Origin: Nostoc sp. C052
GTDB lineage: Bacteria > Cyanobacteriota > Cyanobacteriia > Cyanobacteriales > Nostocaceae
Direction: 5' to 3'
DNA: 64,000 bases
NCBI RefSeq assembly: GCF_013393905.1
Contig: NZ_CP040274.1
Location: forward strand, 62,001 to 126,000
Shown here: positions 17,727 to 27,172 of the stretch, piece by piece
How the letters are laid out: every line of letters starts with the position of its first letter
Position numbering within the stretch: the first letter of the stretch is position 1
The notes under the pieces: model-generated
The model's database searches: none
What the model was told of the DNA's origin: nothing
Seen by the model: the letters and a program-made list of their open reading frames with translations, nothing else
Made by a program: the position numbers and the translations under genes

Positions 17727-17758
17727 TACAAACATGCTACGAAATTTAAACCATTGCA
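17727..17758 (+). promoter_or_regulatory. Shared box, copy E (upstream of glgX)
   Basis: The sequence is TACAAACATGCTACGAAATT followed by TAAACCATTGCA. It has the same layout and central GCTACGAAA as copies A and B. It lies ~310-340 nt upstream of the annotated glgX start, between the MITE cluster and the gene. Confidence 0.6.
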
Positions 17759-18064
17759 AATAAATTAAGCAGACATTAAAATTAATTACAGAAGCTACTT
17801 AATTGGTAATTTAATTATCGGAATAATTAGATTTTATTTTGCCAACTAGTTGCGTAAATTTAACTTAGTAATTGCTCGAAATCAATGAACAAAAAATCCA
17901 TGAATAGATAATAGAAGTAATAAGCCCATCTAGGAAATATTGTAGTCAAAAAATGGGTTTTTAAGAGTAATAAGCCATTAATAAAATATTGATAATATCA
18001 TAATTTAAACGTAGTTAATAATTTTATCAATGGCTGAAAACTTGCTAAAACACGTACCAGTTAA

Positions 18065-20254
18065 ATGCTCTCAGGACAAAAAGAAAAAATGACTTTAACT
18101 AGAGATAGATATCAGGTTGAACTAGGGATACCTGATTACCAATTAGAATCAGGATGTTCACATCCTTTCGGTGCAGTACCAGACAAAGATGGAGTAAACT
18201 TCTCCATCTTTTCAGAACATGCTACCTCTGTCGAACTCTTGCTGTTCGATCGCGATGATTCTCCGCAGCCGACACAGATTATTCAGTTAAACCCAAAGTT
18301 TAATAAAACCTTCCACTTTTGGCATGTCTATGTCAAAGGCTTAAAAGCGGGCGCTCATTACGCTTATCGAGTTGATGGTAATCCTGATTTACACCACTCG
18401 GGACACCGCTTTAATAAAAATAAGGTACTGCTAGACCCTTATGCAAGGGGAAACACCAACACTCTTTGGCAGCGTAACAATGCTTTAGGGACAAAAGATA
18501 ACCTGACTACATCTATGCGTAGTGTAGTTATAGATATATCAGATTATGACTGGGAAGGCGATCGCCCCCTCAACCGACCAATGAGTGATACCGTCATTTA
18601 TGAGGTACACGTCGGCGGATTTACCAGATCGTCCTCTTCCATATCTAAACACCCCGGCACTTTTCATGGAATTATCGAGAAAATTCCTTACCTGAAAGAG
18701 TTAGGAATCACGGCTGTTGAACTGCTACCAATATTTGACTTTGACGAAAAGAACCTTCTGAGAGAAGTTAACGGGAAGCCACTAAAAGACTACTGGGGAT
18801 ATAACCCACACAGCTACTTTGCTCCCGAAGCTTCTTATTGTGCTTTTCCTGATGTGGGAAATCATATCAGAGAGTTTCGAGATTTGGTTAAGGCTTTACA
18901 TAAAGAAGGGATTGAAGTCATTCTAGATGTAGTCTTTAACCATACCGACGAAGGCAACCATGAAGGCCCAACCATCAGCTTCAAAGGTCTTTTTAATAGT
19001 ATTTTTTATCACCTAGTACATTGGGATAAGCAATACTACATGGACTATTCTGGGTGTGGCAATACCGTCAACTGTAACCATCCTATAGTCGAAAAGTTAA
19101 TTGTAGATTGCCTAGAATTTTGGGTCAAAGAGATGCACGTCGATGGCTTCCGCTTTGATGAAGCCTCCATCCTCTCTCGCAGCCAAGACGGAATACCAAT
19201 GATCCATCCGCCAGTGATTTGGCACATTGAAACATCCGAAACACTAGCTGACACCAAAATCATTGCCGAGGCTTGGGATGCCGGTGGACTTTATCAAATT
19301 GGCGACTTCCCTGGATATCGCTGGGCAGAATGGAACGGACGTTTTCGAGATGATATCCGACGCTTTGTTAAAGGAGATCCAGGCATAGTTGGGGCAGTAG
19401 CTTGGCGTTTGGCTGGAAGTGCTGACCTTTATCAATCAAGCAGACATTTACCGATAAATAGCATCAACTTCATTAGTTGTCATGACGGGTTCACCCTGAA
19501 TGATTTAGTTTCTTACAACCACAAGCACAATGAAGCCAATGGTGAAAACAATCAAGATGGCATCAATGACAACTTGAGTTGGAATTGTGGTTATGAAGGA
19601 GAAACTGATAACCCACAAGTTGATGCATTACGTCGCCGACAGATTAAGAATTTTGCAGCCATTCTCCTGCTCTCTCAAGGTGTACCGATGATTGTGGCTG
19701 GTGATGAAGTCAGACGTACCCAAAAAGGTAACAACAACGCTTACTGTCAAGATAACGAAATTAGTTGGTTTGATTGGAATCTTGTCCAGAAGAATGCTGA
19801 TATTTTCAGGTTCTTCAAACTGATGGTTAATTTCCGCAAATGCTACTGTCATTCTGCCTTACGCCGGAGTAATTTTTTCACTGGAGAAGTTAACGAACGA
19901 GGCTTGGCAGATATTGCTTGGCATGGTTGCAAGTTATTCAAACCAGGTTGGCACGACTCTCATGCGAGAGTTCTCGCATTTACTCTCGGGGGCTTTGAAG
20001 GAGAAGCAGACATCCATGTCATGCTCAACATGTACTGGGAAGATCTCGACTTTGAAATTCCTGCTATTAAAGGTAGAAAATGGTGCAGAGTCGTGGATAC
20101 TGCTCTTTCTTCTCCAATGGATATTGTAGAACCAGGGGAAGAAACTCTAGTTTCAGGTAATATCTATGCTGTTAAAGAGCGTAGCGTTGTTGTTCTGATT
20201 TCTAAATGGTTTTCAATTAATGAATTTCCAATTCGGAGTGAATTCAATGAGTAA
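18065..20254 (+). CDS. glgX: Glycogen debranching enzyme, isoamylase type (GH13)
   Basis: This 729-residue enzyme hydrolyses alpha-1,6 branches of glycogen or limit dextrin. It has an N-terminal CBM48-like domain (GVNFSIFSEHATSVELLLFD) and then a GH13 barrel with catalytic D365 (GFRFDEAS), E402 (IIAEAWDAGG) and D474 (SCHDGFT). The WGYNPHSYFAPE and VVFNHTDEGN segments are typical of the isoamylase/GlgX branch. A second in-frame ATG at 18089 (MTLTRDRY) is an alternative start. The end overlaps the next gene by 8 nt (ATGAGTAA). Box E upstream suggests co-regulation with malQ. Its products would be used by MalQ and the neighbouring glucosidase. Confidence 0.93.
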   Translation: MLSGQKEKMTLTRDRYQVELGIPDYQLESGCSHPFGAVPDKDGVNFSIFSEHATSVELLLFDRDDSPQPTQIIQLNPKFNKTFHFWHVYVKGLKAGAHYAYRVDGNPDLHHSGHRFNKNKVLLDPYARGNTNTLWQRNNALGTKDNLTTSMRSVVIDISDYDWEGDRPLNRPMSDTVIYEVHVGGFTRSSSSISKHPGTFHGIIEKIPYLKELGITAVELLPIFDFDEKNLLREVNGKPLKDYWGYNPHSYFAPEASYCAFPDVGNHIREFRDLVKALHKEGIEVILDVVFNHTDEGNHEGPTISFKGLFNSIFYHLVHWDKQYYMDYSGCGNTVNCNHPIVEKLIVDCLEFWVKEMHVDGFRFDEASILSRSQDGIPMIHPPVIWHIETSETLADTKIIAEAWDAGGLYQIGDFPGYRWAEWNGRFRDDIRRFVKGDPGIVGAVAWRLAGSADLYQSSRHLPINSINFISCHDGFTLNDLVSYNHKHNEANGENNQDGINDNLSWNCGYEGETDNPQVDALRRRQIKNFAAILLLSQGVPMIVAGDEVRRTQKGNNNAYCQDNEISWFDWNLVQKNADIFRFFKLMVNFRKCYCHSALRRSNFFTGEVNERGLADIAWHGCKLFKPGWHDSHARVLAFTLGGFEGEADIHVMLNMYWEDLDFEIPAIKGRKWCRVVDTALSSPMDIVEPGEETLVSGNIYAVKERSVVVLISKWFSINEFPIRSEFNE

Positions 20255-22418
20255 TATAGACTTCTCATTTTCAGATTTGATTGCTGGGTATGTTACCGCT
20301 TTTGATTCAAGTAAAGGAGATTCTGGTACTTTCGATCTCAAAACTTCAGATGGCAGGAAATTTGAAGTAGCATTGACCTCAATGACCTATGGTGAACTAG
20401 TACGCAATTTAAATGAGCCTTTCTTTGATTGCACTAGCCAAATAAGTTCAATGCTCGTTCCAGATTGCTATCTTTTCGTGTATGGCATTTTTTATCCTGA
20501 AACAGGCGAGCATAAGTTTGAAGCTAAACACATAGTTTTTCTGGGTAGAACAGAAAACGAGTATCTTTTTGAAAGACCAGATTGGTGGGTTAAGCAAATC
20601 CGAAGCTTGGGCGATTTTTACCTCAAAGCTCAGTTTGAAGATGGCGAAATTGATTACCGGAAATATCGCACTGGTATCGGTTTAGTTGGTTCCAAAGAAG
20701 ATAGTAATCGTCAGGAAACTGATACTATTTCTCGCCTAGTTTACGGTTTTGCCACAGCCTACATGATGACTGGGGATGATCGCTATTTGGAAGCCGCGGA
20801 AAAAGGTACTGAATACCTGCGCCAACACATGCGTTTCCTCGATGAAGGCGAAGGAATTTGCTATTGGTATCACGGTGTTGATGTCAATCCCGGCGGTAGC
20901 GAACAGAAAATATTCTCCTCAGAATTTGGAGATGATTATGATGCTATTCCAGCCTATGAGCAAATTTATGCCTTGGCTGGCCCTACCCAAACCTATCGGA
21001 TCACCGGCGATCCACGCATCATCAAAGATATCGAGTTAACGATTAATCTGTTTGACAAGTATTTCTTGGACAAAACAGAGAAAGGAGGATTTTTCTCCCA
21101 TATCGATCCGATTACTCTCAGTCCCCATTCTCAGACTCTAGGCCACAATCGTGCCAAGAAAAACTGGAACTCGGTAGGTGACCATGCCCCAGCTTATTTG
21201 ATCAATCTGTGGTTGGCGACTGGCAAAGAAGAATACGCAACTTTCTTGGAGTACACCTTCGACACCATTGAAAAGCGTTTCCCCGATTATGACCATAGCC
21301 CATTTGTTCAAGAACGTTTTCATGAGGATTGGAGTCACGATACAACTTGGGGATGGCAGCAGAATCGAGCAGTTGTAGGTCATAACCTCAAAATTGCTTG
21401 GAACCTAATGCGGATGAACCACCTGAAACCAAAAGAAAACTATGTGACTCTGGCAGAAAAGATTGGAGAAATCATGCCAGCAGTCGGTAGCGACCAACAG
21501 CGTGGCGGTTGGTACGATGTGGTGGAACGCACTTTAAAACCAGGACAAGAGGTACACCGCTTTGTTTGGCATAATCGGAAAGCTTGGTGGCAACAGGAAC
21601 AAGCTATCTTAGCCTACCTAATCTTGAGTGGTTCACTTGATAAACCTGAATACCAACGCCAAGCTCGGGAAGCAGCAGCTTTCTATAATGCTTGGTTCCT
21701 AGATTACGTGGCTGGGGGTATCTACTTTAACGTTCTGTCAAATGGGATTCCCTACTTGTTAGGAACAGAACGAGGTAAGGGAAGCCACTCCATGAGTGGT
21801 TATCATTCCTTTGAATTGGCCTATTTAGCTTGCGTTTATACAAATCTGCTGATTACTAAACAGCCAATGGATTTGTACTTCAAACCAAAACCAGGTGGCT
21901 TTAAGGACAACATTCTGCGAGTTGCACCAGATATCTTACCACCAGGTAGCGTGCGGATTGGGGATGTTTGGATCGATGGGCAAAGGTATGCTGATTTTGA
22001 TGCTGCCAACCTGACAGTCAAACTGCCGATTAGTCAAGACGCTGTGAAAGTTAGAGTTCGGCTTCTGCCGACTCAAGTATCTTTCGACGCAACAGTGTTG
22101 GAAGTCAGTAATGGTATTGCCAAAATCTCCTTAACTGGGTTATTGGATGCCAATGGCGTGGTACATTTTCAGGAAGCCATAACCAAAGCCACAGCACAGC
22201 CAATTAATCGTCTCGTCTTACTACTACAAGACCTGGAATGTATTACTACTGCTGGTCTGCGGGCCCTAATTTTTACTAAGCAAAAACTGGGTTCTCATGT
22301 TGAACTCTACATAGTCGGCGCACCGGAGAATGTAAAACAATTTCTGACTACGAGTGCATTTTGCGACAGTGTAACTGTCTTAGAACGGTATGAAACTGCT
22401 GAGATGGCCAGTGTGTAG
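20247..22418 (+). CDS. N-acylglucosamine 2-epimerase-like barrel fused to a STAS domain
   Basis: The likely start is the ATG at 20247, which overlaps the glgX stop (ATGAGTAA) and has GGAG about 9 nt upstream; the product is 723 residues. Residues ~1-100 are an unassigned beta-rich domain. Residues ~115-550 form an AGE-type (alpha/alpha)6 barrel like that of sugar epimerases (RLVYGFATAYMMTGDDRYLE, YEQIYALAGPTQTYRITGD, WNLMRMNHL, WWQQEQAILAYL). The last ~100 residues look like a STAS (SpoIIAA-like) domain, with LLLQDLECITTAGLRALIFT at the usual phosphosite helix; the site reads ITTAG rather than DSSG. STAS domains work in partner switching with anti-sigma kinases. A sugar enzyme fused to STAS and coupled to glgX is unusual. 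Confidence 0.75.
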   Translation: MSNIDFSFSDLIAGYVTAFDSSKGDSGTFDLKTSDGRKFEVALTSMTYGELVRNLNEPFFDCTSQISSMLVPDCYLFVYGIFYPETGEHKFEAKHIVFLGRTENEYLFERPDWWVKQIRSLGDFYLKAQFEDGEIDYRKYRTGIGLVGSKEDSNRQETDTISRLVYGFATAYMMTGDDRYLEAAEKGTEYLRQHMRFLDEGEGICYWYHGVDVNPGGSEQKIFSSEFGDDYDAIPAYEQIYALAGPTQTYRITGDPRIIKDIELTINLFDKYFLDKTEKGGFFSHIDPITLSPHSQTLGHNRAKKNWNSVGDHAPAYLINLWLATGKEEYATFLEYTFDTIEKRFPDYDHSPFVQERFHEDWSHDTTWGWQQNRAVVGHNLKIAWNLMRMNHLKPKENYVTLAEKIGEIMPAVGSDQQRGGWYDVVERTLKPGQEVHRFVWHNRKAWWQQEQAILAYLILSGSLDKPEYQRQAREAAAFYNAWFLDYVAGGIYFNVLSNGIPYLLGTERGKGSHSMSGYHSFELAYLACVYTNLLITKQPMDLYFKPKPGGFKDNILRVAPDILPPGSVRIGDVWIDGQRYADFDAANLTVKLPISQDAVKVRVRLLPTQVSFDATVLEVSNGIAKISLTGLLDANGVVHFQEAITKATAQPINRLVLLLQDLECITTAGLRALIFTKQKLGSHVELYIVGAPENVKQFLTTSAFCDSVTVLERYETAEMASV

Positions 22419-22746
22419 ATTGCATTAAAAGACGTTTTAGTAGTCCTAAAAATTGGATAGCAAATACACGATTCCAACAAGGAAACTACGGTTTATCCAA
22501 AGCTATTAGGACTACGCTTAATACAGTTCGGTTAAGGAAAGTTATTTGTTGAAAGGAGTAAAAGGGGCAGGGAGAGCAGGGAGTCTGGGGAAGTTTTTCT
22601 TTCCCTGCACCCCTAGCCTCCCTTACTTAGTCAATATAACTTTTTATACTGATAAACAAAAATATTGAGTAATTTTCACCTTACTCAGTACTTAGTACTG
22701 AGTAAGGTGAAATAATTACAAACATCATCCCCAGAAAGGAGCTATT
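22419..22746. other. Intergenic region before the signalling pair
   Basis: 328 nt. It includes a G-rich low-complexity piece (GGGGCAGGGAGAGCAGGGAG near 22564) of a type repeated elsewhere in the window, and a perfect palindrome at 22675-22711. Confidence 0.5.
22675..22711. promoter_or_regulatory. Perfect 17-bp inverted repeat before the receiver-flavoprotein gene
   Basis: TTCACCTTACTCAGTAC and its exact complement are separated by 3 nt and end 35 nt before the TTG start at 22747. It could be an operator or a leader hairpin. No T-run follows on the plus strand. Confidence 0.6.
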
Positions 22747-24408
22747 TTGGTAAATCCTGTACTACTTACTGTTGACGATGATCCCGGAGTTTTACGAGTA
22801 ATAGAGCGAGATCTTCGACACGAGTATGGCGATCGCTTTCGGGTACTACGAGCCGACTCTGGTGCAAACGCTTTGAGAGTATTGCAACAGGTAAAATTAC
22901 GTAATGAGACAGTGGCGCTCTGTGTGGTAGACCAGCGGATGCCACAAATGTCGGGTGTGCAGTTCCTTGAACAGGCTATGCAAATTTTCCCGTCTGCAAA
23001 ACGAGTTTTATTAACAGCTTATGCGGACACTGATGCTGCCATCTCTGCAATCAATACAGCCAAGATTGATTACTATCTTCTCAAACCGTGGGAACCGCCA
23101 CAAGATCTTCTCTATCCAGTTCTTAGCGACTTACTAGACGATTGGGTTTCGTCATACCGCCCACCCTTTGAAGGTATCCGGATTATTAGCTCTCGTTGGT
23201 CGCCCAAGTGCCATCACATTAAAGACTTCTTAGCCCGCAATCATGTGCCTTATCAGTGGCTAGATATTGAGACAGATGAAGAGGCGCGTCAATGGCTGAC
23301 TTATAGTCAATGTAATATTACACACCTACCACTAGTAATATGTCCTGACGGTTCATATCTCACACAGCCAACCCACCCCGAAATTGCTGAAAAAATCGGG
23401 TTGAGGATGCACGCCCAAATGCCCTTTTATGATTTGGCGATCGTGGGCGCTGGCCCGGCTGGTTTGGCAGCCGCAGTCTATGGAGCCTCTGAAGGTTTAC
23501 GCACAGTGTTAATTGAAAAAGAGGCTCCAGGGGGACAAGCAGGAACAAGTTCTCGGATCGAAAACTATTTAGGCTTTCCTCAAGGAATTGCTGGATCGGA
23601 ATTAGCTCGCCGCGCCGTTACTCAAGCGAAACGATTCGGGGTAGAGTTTCTCTCACCTCAAGAAGTAATTGACATTCGCTTGCAAGATTCTTATCGGATC
23701 GTCAAGCTTAAAGACGGGACAGAATTAAGCTGTTACGCATTGTTGATTTCCACAGGTGTCTCATATCGCAAGCTTGATGTACCTGGAATTGAGGATCTGA
23801 CTGGGGCTGGTGTGTACTACGGTGCAGCAATGACCGAAGCACTCTCCTGTCAAAATGAAGATGTTTATGTAGTTGGCGGAGCTAACTCCGCCGGACAGGC
23901 TGCGGTATACATCTCTAAGTACGCTCGCCATGTGACTATGTTGGTACGAGGCAATTCACTGGCTACAAGTATGTCAAAGTACTTGATAGACCAAATTTTA
24001 GCAACAGACAATATTACAGTACGGTTTCACTCGCACATCGTTGAGGTTCATGGTCAGACTAACCTTGAAGCAGTTACGATCGCTAACACGAAAACTCACG
24101 GGCAAGAAACCATTCCCACAAAGTTGCTATTCATTTTAATTGGCGCGAGACCACACACTGATTGGCTAGATGGGACTGTAGAGAGAGACGAACAAGGATT
24201 TATTATCACCGGGCCGAGCCTGATACACAATAAACAATGTTCAAAGCTATGGAAACTCGATCGCGAACCCTTCCTGCTTGAATCCAGTGTACCAGGCATC
24301 TTTGTGGCTGGAGATGTGCGTAACGGCTCTGTGAAGCGAGTTGCTTCTGGGGTTGGAGAGGGTGCGATCGCAATTCAGTTTATCCATCAATATCTAAGTA
24401 AGGTGTAA
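22747..24408 (+). CDS. Receiver domain - thioredoxin-like - thioredoxin-reductase-like flavoprotein
   Basis: This 553-residue fusion starts at a TTG with AGAAAGGA upstream. Residues 1-125 are a response-regulator receiver domain (VDDDPG acidic pair; phospho-Asp D62 in VVDQRMP; Lys in YYLLKPW). Residues ~140-215 resemble a glutaredoxin/thioredoxin-like domain with a single Cys (SPKCHHIKDF). Residues ~225-553 are a thioredoxin-reductase-like FAD/NAD(P)H domain (AIVGAGPAGLAAAVYG, GGQAGTSSRIENYLGF, VVGGANSAGQAA, FVAGDV). The redox CxxC of true reductases is replaced near VYYGAAMTEAL, so it cannot act as a standard thioredoxin reductase. A histidine-kinase gene follows after 2 nt, so a phosphorelay controlling or sensing flavin redox state is likely (inference). 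Confidence 0.85.
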   Translation: MVNPVLLTVDDDPGVLRVIERDLRHEYGDRFRVLRADSGANALRVLQQVKLRNETVALCVVDQRMPQMSGVQFLEQAMQIFPSAKRVLLTAYADTDAAISAINTAKIDYYLLKPWEPPQDLLYPVLSDLLDDWVSSYRPPFEGIRIISSRWSPKCHHIKDFLARNHVPYQWLDIETDEEARQWLTYSQCNITHLPLVICPDGSYLTQPTHPEIAEKIGLRMHAQMPFYDLAIVGAGPAGLAAAVYGASEGLRTVLIEKEAPGGQAGTSSRIENYLGFPQGIAGSELARRAVTQAKRFGVEFLSPQEVIDIRLQDSYRIVKLKDGTELSCYALLISTGVSYRKLDVPGIEDLTGAGVYYGAAMTEALSCQNEDVYVVGGANSAGQAAVYISKYARHVTMLVRGNSLATSMSKYLIDQILATDNITVRFHSHIVEVHGQTNLEAVTIANTKTHGQETIPTKLLFILIGARPHTDWLDGTVERDEQGFIITGPSLIHNKQCSKLWKLDREPFLLESSVPGIFVAGDVRNGSVKRVASGVGEGAIAIQFIHQYLSKV

Positions 24409-24410
24409 TT

Positions 24411-25883
24411 ATGGATGTAATGATGTTAGATGCTTTGCGTCAAGTGTCACTTTTTGCACAATTGACAGATGAGCAATTCCAATGGTTGTCTGAACACGGC
24501 CATGAACTATGGTTGGCTCCAGGAGAATATATCGCCCTTGAGGGACAACCAATAGAAAATTTCTACGTTTTGATCAAAGGCGAGATTGAGTTTAGAAAAC
24601 AGGTCGGTAACGTAGAAAGACACATCATGAGTTTTGGTCCTGGAACATATACAGGTCATGAGTTGATTCTATTAGATGTTCCTCACTATCTCGTCAACGT
24701 CCGTGCTGTGAAACCGACTTACATGTTGAAATGGGACACAGATACTTTCTGGAAAATGCTCACAACCTGTCCGGCGATTACACGCGACCTTTTGATCATC
24801 ACGGCACAACGGGTGCAAATGTTGGAATCTATGTCACAACACCACCAAAAGCTAATTGCACTCGGTACTTTAGCAGCTGGTTTGGCCCACGAGTTGAACA
24901 ACCCAGCCACAGCCGTCGTCCGAGGTGCGAAGCACTTGCACACAATTTTTCAACAATTGCCATACCTGGGACTTAAACTCAATCACAGGCAGATGACAAA
25001 AGAACAACTGTTGTTTCTTGACAACTTGCTGCACATAGTAATTGCACGTGCCGAAACACCCTGCCACTTAGAAGATTTACTAGCACAGAGCGATCGCGAG
25101 CAAGAGGTGACAACTTGGCTGGATTCACACAACGTGCCTGACGGCTGGAAAATTGCTTCTTCCTTAGTCCGGGGAGGACTGGATATTCAATGCTTAGATA
25201 CTATTGTGGAGCAGTTACCCCCAGAATCACTTGCGGAAGTTCTAGCTTGGCTAGAGTCTACACTCACAGGAATTGAGCTGTTGGACGAAATTGACCAAAG
25301 TTCGGGGCGGATTTCCGAACTAGTCAAAGCCATTAAAGAGTACTCCTATATGGATCAAGCTCCGATGCAAGAGGTAGATATACACCAAGGACTTGAAAGT
25401 ACGTTAACTATTCTCGGTCATAAGCTCAAGGGCGGTATTACTCTAACCCGCAATTATGACCAGACCTTACCGCTAGTCTCCGTCTATGGTAGCGAGCTCA
25501 ATCAAGTATGGACGAACATGATTGACAATGCGATCGATGCCATGAATGGACAAGGACAAATCATGATTCGTACAGCACGAGAAAATAACTGTGTCCTAGT
25601 AGAAATTGCCAACAACGGTCCAGCCATTCCCCCAGAGATCCAAGAGCGAATATTCGAGCCGTTTTTTACCACTAAGGGGGTAGGTCAGGGAACAGGCTTA
25701 GGTCTAGTCATTAGTTACCGAATTGTCGAAAAGCATAAAGGCGAGATCCGCTTGTTCTCCGAACCAGGAAACACCCGTTTTCAGGTTGTTCTGCCCATAT
25801 CTTTGGTTGAAACAACATCTGAACACCATGAATGCCAATTTATACCATTTGAAAATACAGCTATGCAATTTATACACAATTAA
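24411..25883 (+). CDS. Sensor histidine kinase with N-terminal cyclic-nucleotide-binding domain
   Basis: This 490-residue protein has a cNMP-binding fold at residues ~10-125 (FAQLTDEQFQWLSEHG, LEGQPIENFYVLIKGEIE) but lacks an obvious canonical cNMP-binding phosphate cassette. A dimerisation/phosphoacceptor segment follows with H160 (LAAGLAHELNNPAT), then an ATPase domain with the N box NMIDNAIDAM, EPFFTTKGVGQGTGLGL and a G2 box. There are no membrane segments, so it is a soluble kinase. It starts 2 nt after the receiver-flavoprotein gene and is almost certainly its cognate partner. Confidence 0.9.
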   Translation: MDVMMLDALRQVSLFAQLTDEQFQWLSEHGHELWLAPGEYIALEGQPIENFYVLIKGEIEFRKQVGNVERHIMSFGPGTYTGHELILLDVPHYLVNVRAVKPTYMLKWDTDTFWKMLTTCPAITRDLLIITAQRVQMLESMSQHHQKLIALGTLAAGLAHELNNPATAVVRGAKHLHTIFQQLPYLGLKLNHRQMTKEQLLFLDNLLHIVIARAETPCHLEDLLAQSDREQEVTTWLDSHNVPDGWKIASSLVRGGLDIQCLDTIVEQLPPESLAEVLAWLESTLTGIELLDEIDQSSGRISELVKAIKEYSYMDQAPMQEVDIHQGLESTLTILGHKLKGGITLTRNYDQTLPLVSVYGSELNQVWTNMIDNAIDAMNGQGQIMIRTARENNCVLVEIANNGPAIPPEIQERIFEPFFTTKGVGQGTGLGLVISYRIVEKHKGEIRLFSEPGNTRFQVVLPISLVETTSEHHECQFIPFENTAMQFIHN

Positions 25884-25899
25884 TTGAGGAGTGTGTGGT

Positions 25900-27075
25900 A
25901 TGAAGAAATTGTTGAAATCTCCTGAATTGCGTATTAGCGAAGCTAAGGAAGAAGAACGACATGCGACATGGTTAGAACTCTTTTTCGATCTATTTTTCGT
26001 AGTTGCGATTTCGGAGCTGGCTCACAATCTCAATCGGGATATCTCACTATCAGGCTTGCTTGGCTTTCTGCTGCTCTTTGTACCAATTTGGTGGTCTTGG
26101 ATTGGGGCTACGTTTTACGCCAACTTATTTGATACTGATGATTTGGGACACCGACTGCTAACCGCCTTACAAATGCTTGCAGTGGCAGCACTAGCAGTAA
26201 ATGTACACGATGGGTTGGGTAAAAGTTCAGTTGGTTTTGCTCTTTCCTACACTATTTTTCGGGTGTTACTCCTCGTTGAGTTCTTGCGTGCTGGAAGGCA
26301 TATAGTAACAGCACGACCATTAACAAACCGAATCGCGAGAGGTTCTGGATTTGGGGCATTGCTTTGGCTGGTGTCAGTATTTATACCCTTGCCACTGCGA
26401 TTTGGGTTTTGGATATTAGCGCTGATAGTAGAATTTGGAATAGTATTAACAGCAGGAAAGTCTGTCCATGTGGAACTGGCTCCCCATGCTTCACACTTGC
26501 CTGAACGTTTTGGCTTATTTACCTTAATTGTGCTAGGCGAGACAGTCTTAGCGGTAGTTAATGGAGTCGCACAACAGGAGTGGAATTTCTCATCAACATA
26601 TACTGCCGTGTTTGGCTTAAGTATTGCTTTTAGTTTGTGGTGGGTGTATTTTGATAACCTCGGTGGTTCAGCAATCCAGGCTGCTCGTGCCTGCCGCCAC
26701 GTAGGAGCTTATCAAACTTGGGTCTATATGCACTTACCCTTGGTGATTAGTATTGCCGCTACCGGAGTTGGGATGGAACACGCTCTAGCAAGTGATACAG
26801 GTCTGGTACTGGTGTCTGCTGAACGCTGGCTAATTTGCACTAGCTTAGCGCTGTGCTTCTTTACCCTTGGAATCATTTATCTTACTGGTGTGAGTACTGA
26901 GACTAGACTACGCTGCAAAGTCCGGGCGGGGTATCGCTTTATGGCAGCAGCTGTTATCCTAATTCTCGCTGTAGCTGGCGCGGGTTTTTCAGCTATGGAG
27001 TTGATCGGGTTTATAGCTGTGGTTGGTGCTGTTCAAATTATCCTCGATCTGCGTCAGATTACTAGTTTTTTATAA
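25900..27075 (+). CDS. Low-temperature-requirement A (LtrA)-family membrane protein
   Basis: This ~391-residue integral membrane protein has about ten hydrophobic segments. The family signature ATWLELFFDLFFVVAISELA lies near the start, and GLFTLIVLGETVLAVVNG and LWWVYFDNL follow. LtrA proteins are widespread and their biochemical function is unknown. I placed the start at the ATG 25900, preceded by GAGGAG, rather than the GTG at 25891. It begins 16 nt after the histidine kinase, so it probably shares that transcript and may be linked to its signalling. Confidence 0.85.
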   Translation: MKKLLKSPELRISEAKEEERHATWLELFFDLFFVVAISELAHNLNRDISLSGLLGFLLLFVPIWWSWIGATFYANLFDTDDLGHRLLTALQMLAVAALAVNVHDGLGKSSVGFALSYTIFRVLLLVEFLRAGRHIVTARPLTNRIARGSGFGALLWLVSVFIPLPLRFGFWILALIVEFGIVLTAGKSVHVELAPHASHLPERFGLFTLIVLGETVLAVVNGVAQQEWNFSSTYTAVFGLSIAFSLWWVYFDNLGGSAIQAARACRHVGAYQTWVYMHLPLVISIAATGVGMEHALASDTGLVLVSAERWLICTSLALCFFTLGIIYLTGVSTETRLRCKVRAGYRFMAAAVILILAVAGAGFSAMELIGFIAVVGAVQIILDLRQITSFL

Positions 27076-27172
27076 GTACTGGAGTTTGGACTAAAAGCTC
27101 AGGCTCAGAAAAAAGTACTTAGAGAATTAGAGATAAAAAATAGACAATAGTACTGAAGACTAATCTTGAAGG

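Larger units (their letters stand above)
16611..18064. other. Long repeat-rich intergenic region upstream of glgX
   Basis: 1,454 nt without a supported gene. It holds two related inverted-repeat elements (16654-16986 and 17085-17601), a small nested element in the first and a MITE with target duplication in the second, and then ~460 nt of AT-rich DNA with shared box E and the glgX leader. Confidence 0.7.

Noticed and set aside
22675..22711. Palindrome as a rho-independent terminator
   Set aside because: No T-run follows on the plus strand and it lies close to the next start, so an operator or leader hairpin is at least as likely.
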